Below, piece after piece: positions 10,041 to 10,320 of a stretch of 10,320 nucleotides of DNA. The stretch comes from JAGPFW01 sp964535155. Its GTDB lineage: Bacteria > Patescibacteriota > WWE3 > UBA101185 > UBA10185. Made by a program: the position numbers and the translations under genes. Location of the stretch: contig CAZHSR010000030.1 in assembly GCA_964535155.1 (NCBI GenBank), positions 1 through 10,320 on the forward strand. The letters are read 5' to 3'. The first letter of the stretch is position 1. Every line of letters begins with the position of its first letter. The notes beneath the pieces were generated by a model, which saw only the letters and a program-made list of their open reading frames with translations, was not told the origin of the DNA and did not search any database.

Positions 10041-10320
10041 CTACCCCTTCCCAAACCCAATCCTATCAGGCGCAAAAGACTTTACCTTTAGCAACTCAGC
10101 CGATGAGACGGTCATGTCTCCAAACTTTTGGTTTATTTTGTCAATAGTTTTTTCTAGCTCTTTTTGTTGTGATGCTTTCCTTCGCAAGGGTCTCTTGCCT
10201 TCCCCATCCCCCCACCCCTCAAACAACCCCAACTGACACTTATCCGTTTTTGCCACCTCAAAACACGATTCAGCCAAAATCCTTACTGGCTTTTCCTCGG
10301 GGCATCGCATTAAAAGCCTA
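10041..10320 (-). CDS. dinB: C-terminal part of a Y-family DNA polymerase IV (DinB), partial
   Basis: The frame is open to the right edge of the window, so the N-terminal and catalytic parts are missing; about 92 residues remain. They match the end of the little-finger domain of DinB proteins: EKPVRILAESCFEV, a QLGLFEG strand (like the QLSLF of the family), a basic linker (KRPLRRKASQQKELEKT), IDKINQKFGDMTV and a closing DRIGFGKG. Enzymes of this family copy damaged DNA with low fidelity. The linker between QLGLFEG and the helix (WGDGEGKRPLRRKASQQ) looks slightly long. No clamp-binding motif is seen at the extreme C-terminus. QLGLFEG itself is a candidate clamp motif (QLxLF). Confidence 0.82.
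   Translation of the reverse strand, partial: RLLMRCPEEKPVRILAESCFEVAKTDKCQLGLFEGWGDGEGKRPLRRKASQQKELEKTIDKINQKFGDMTVSSAELLKVKSFAPDRIGFGKG

Overview
The window is AT-rich, compact and mostly coded on the minus strand. Genes are short, gaps are small and several neighbours overlap. TGA ends several frames as an ordinary stop, so the genetic code looks standard. The mix fits a small-genome bacterium of the Patescibacteria/CPR type: poorly conserved single-pass and lipoprotein genes, a VPDTG-type surface protein, toxin-antitoxin pairs and many leaderless-looking promoters. I favour a Microgenomates-like lineage, but this is inference from style, not from a marker gene.

Layout. 1-740 (+): two small one-gene cassettes, each with a conserved promoter/leader block, a Shine-Dalgarno site, a tiny hydrophobic protein (59 and 49 aa) and, 8-9 nt after the stop, an RNA predicted to fold as a three-way junction and acting, at least in the first copy, as a branched terminator. 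816-2163: an anchored hypothetical protein (-) and a surface protein (+) diverge from overlapping promoters. 2197-3263 (-): an overlapping three-gene operon of a DUF6941-like protein, a HicB-like antitoxin and a HicA-like toxin. 3657-4829 (-): an intracellular HExxH putative metalloprotease. 4956-6533 (-): a lipoprotein followed by a stand-alone DUF2090 aldolase-like enzyme. 6550-8360: a regulatory cluster with a secreted helical protein, a membrane protein (candidate anti-sigma factor) and an ECF sigma factor split by a -1 frameshift, dotted with a repeat family built on GGACACTTCT. 8394-9657 (-): a small PD-(D/E)XK nuclease, an AbiEii-like nucleotidyltransferase toxin and its DUF6922-like partner. 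9745-10320 (-): a 72-aa orphan and the C-terminus of a DinB-type DNA polymerase.

Expression. Two gene classes can be separated by eye. In six genes a good -10 hexamer ends only 6-7 nt before the ATG and there is no Shine-Dalgarno, so the mRNA should be leaderless. Others (43, 486, 7134, 9963) have strong purine-rich ribosome sites, with a leader of about 30 nt where a promoter can be placed.

Most promising for new biology: the paired small-protein/three-way-junction cassettes, the DUF6941-HicB-HicA operon, and the sigma factor whose frames join exactly at an A AAT TTT slippery heptamer beside 16-bp-period repeats.
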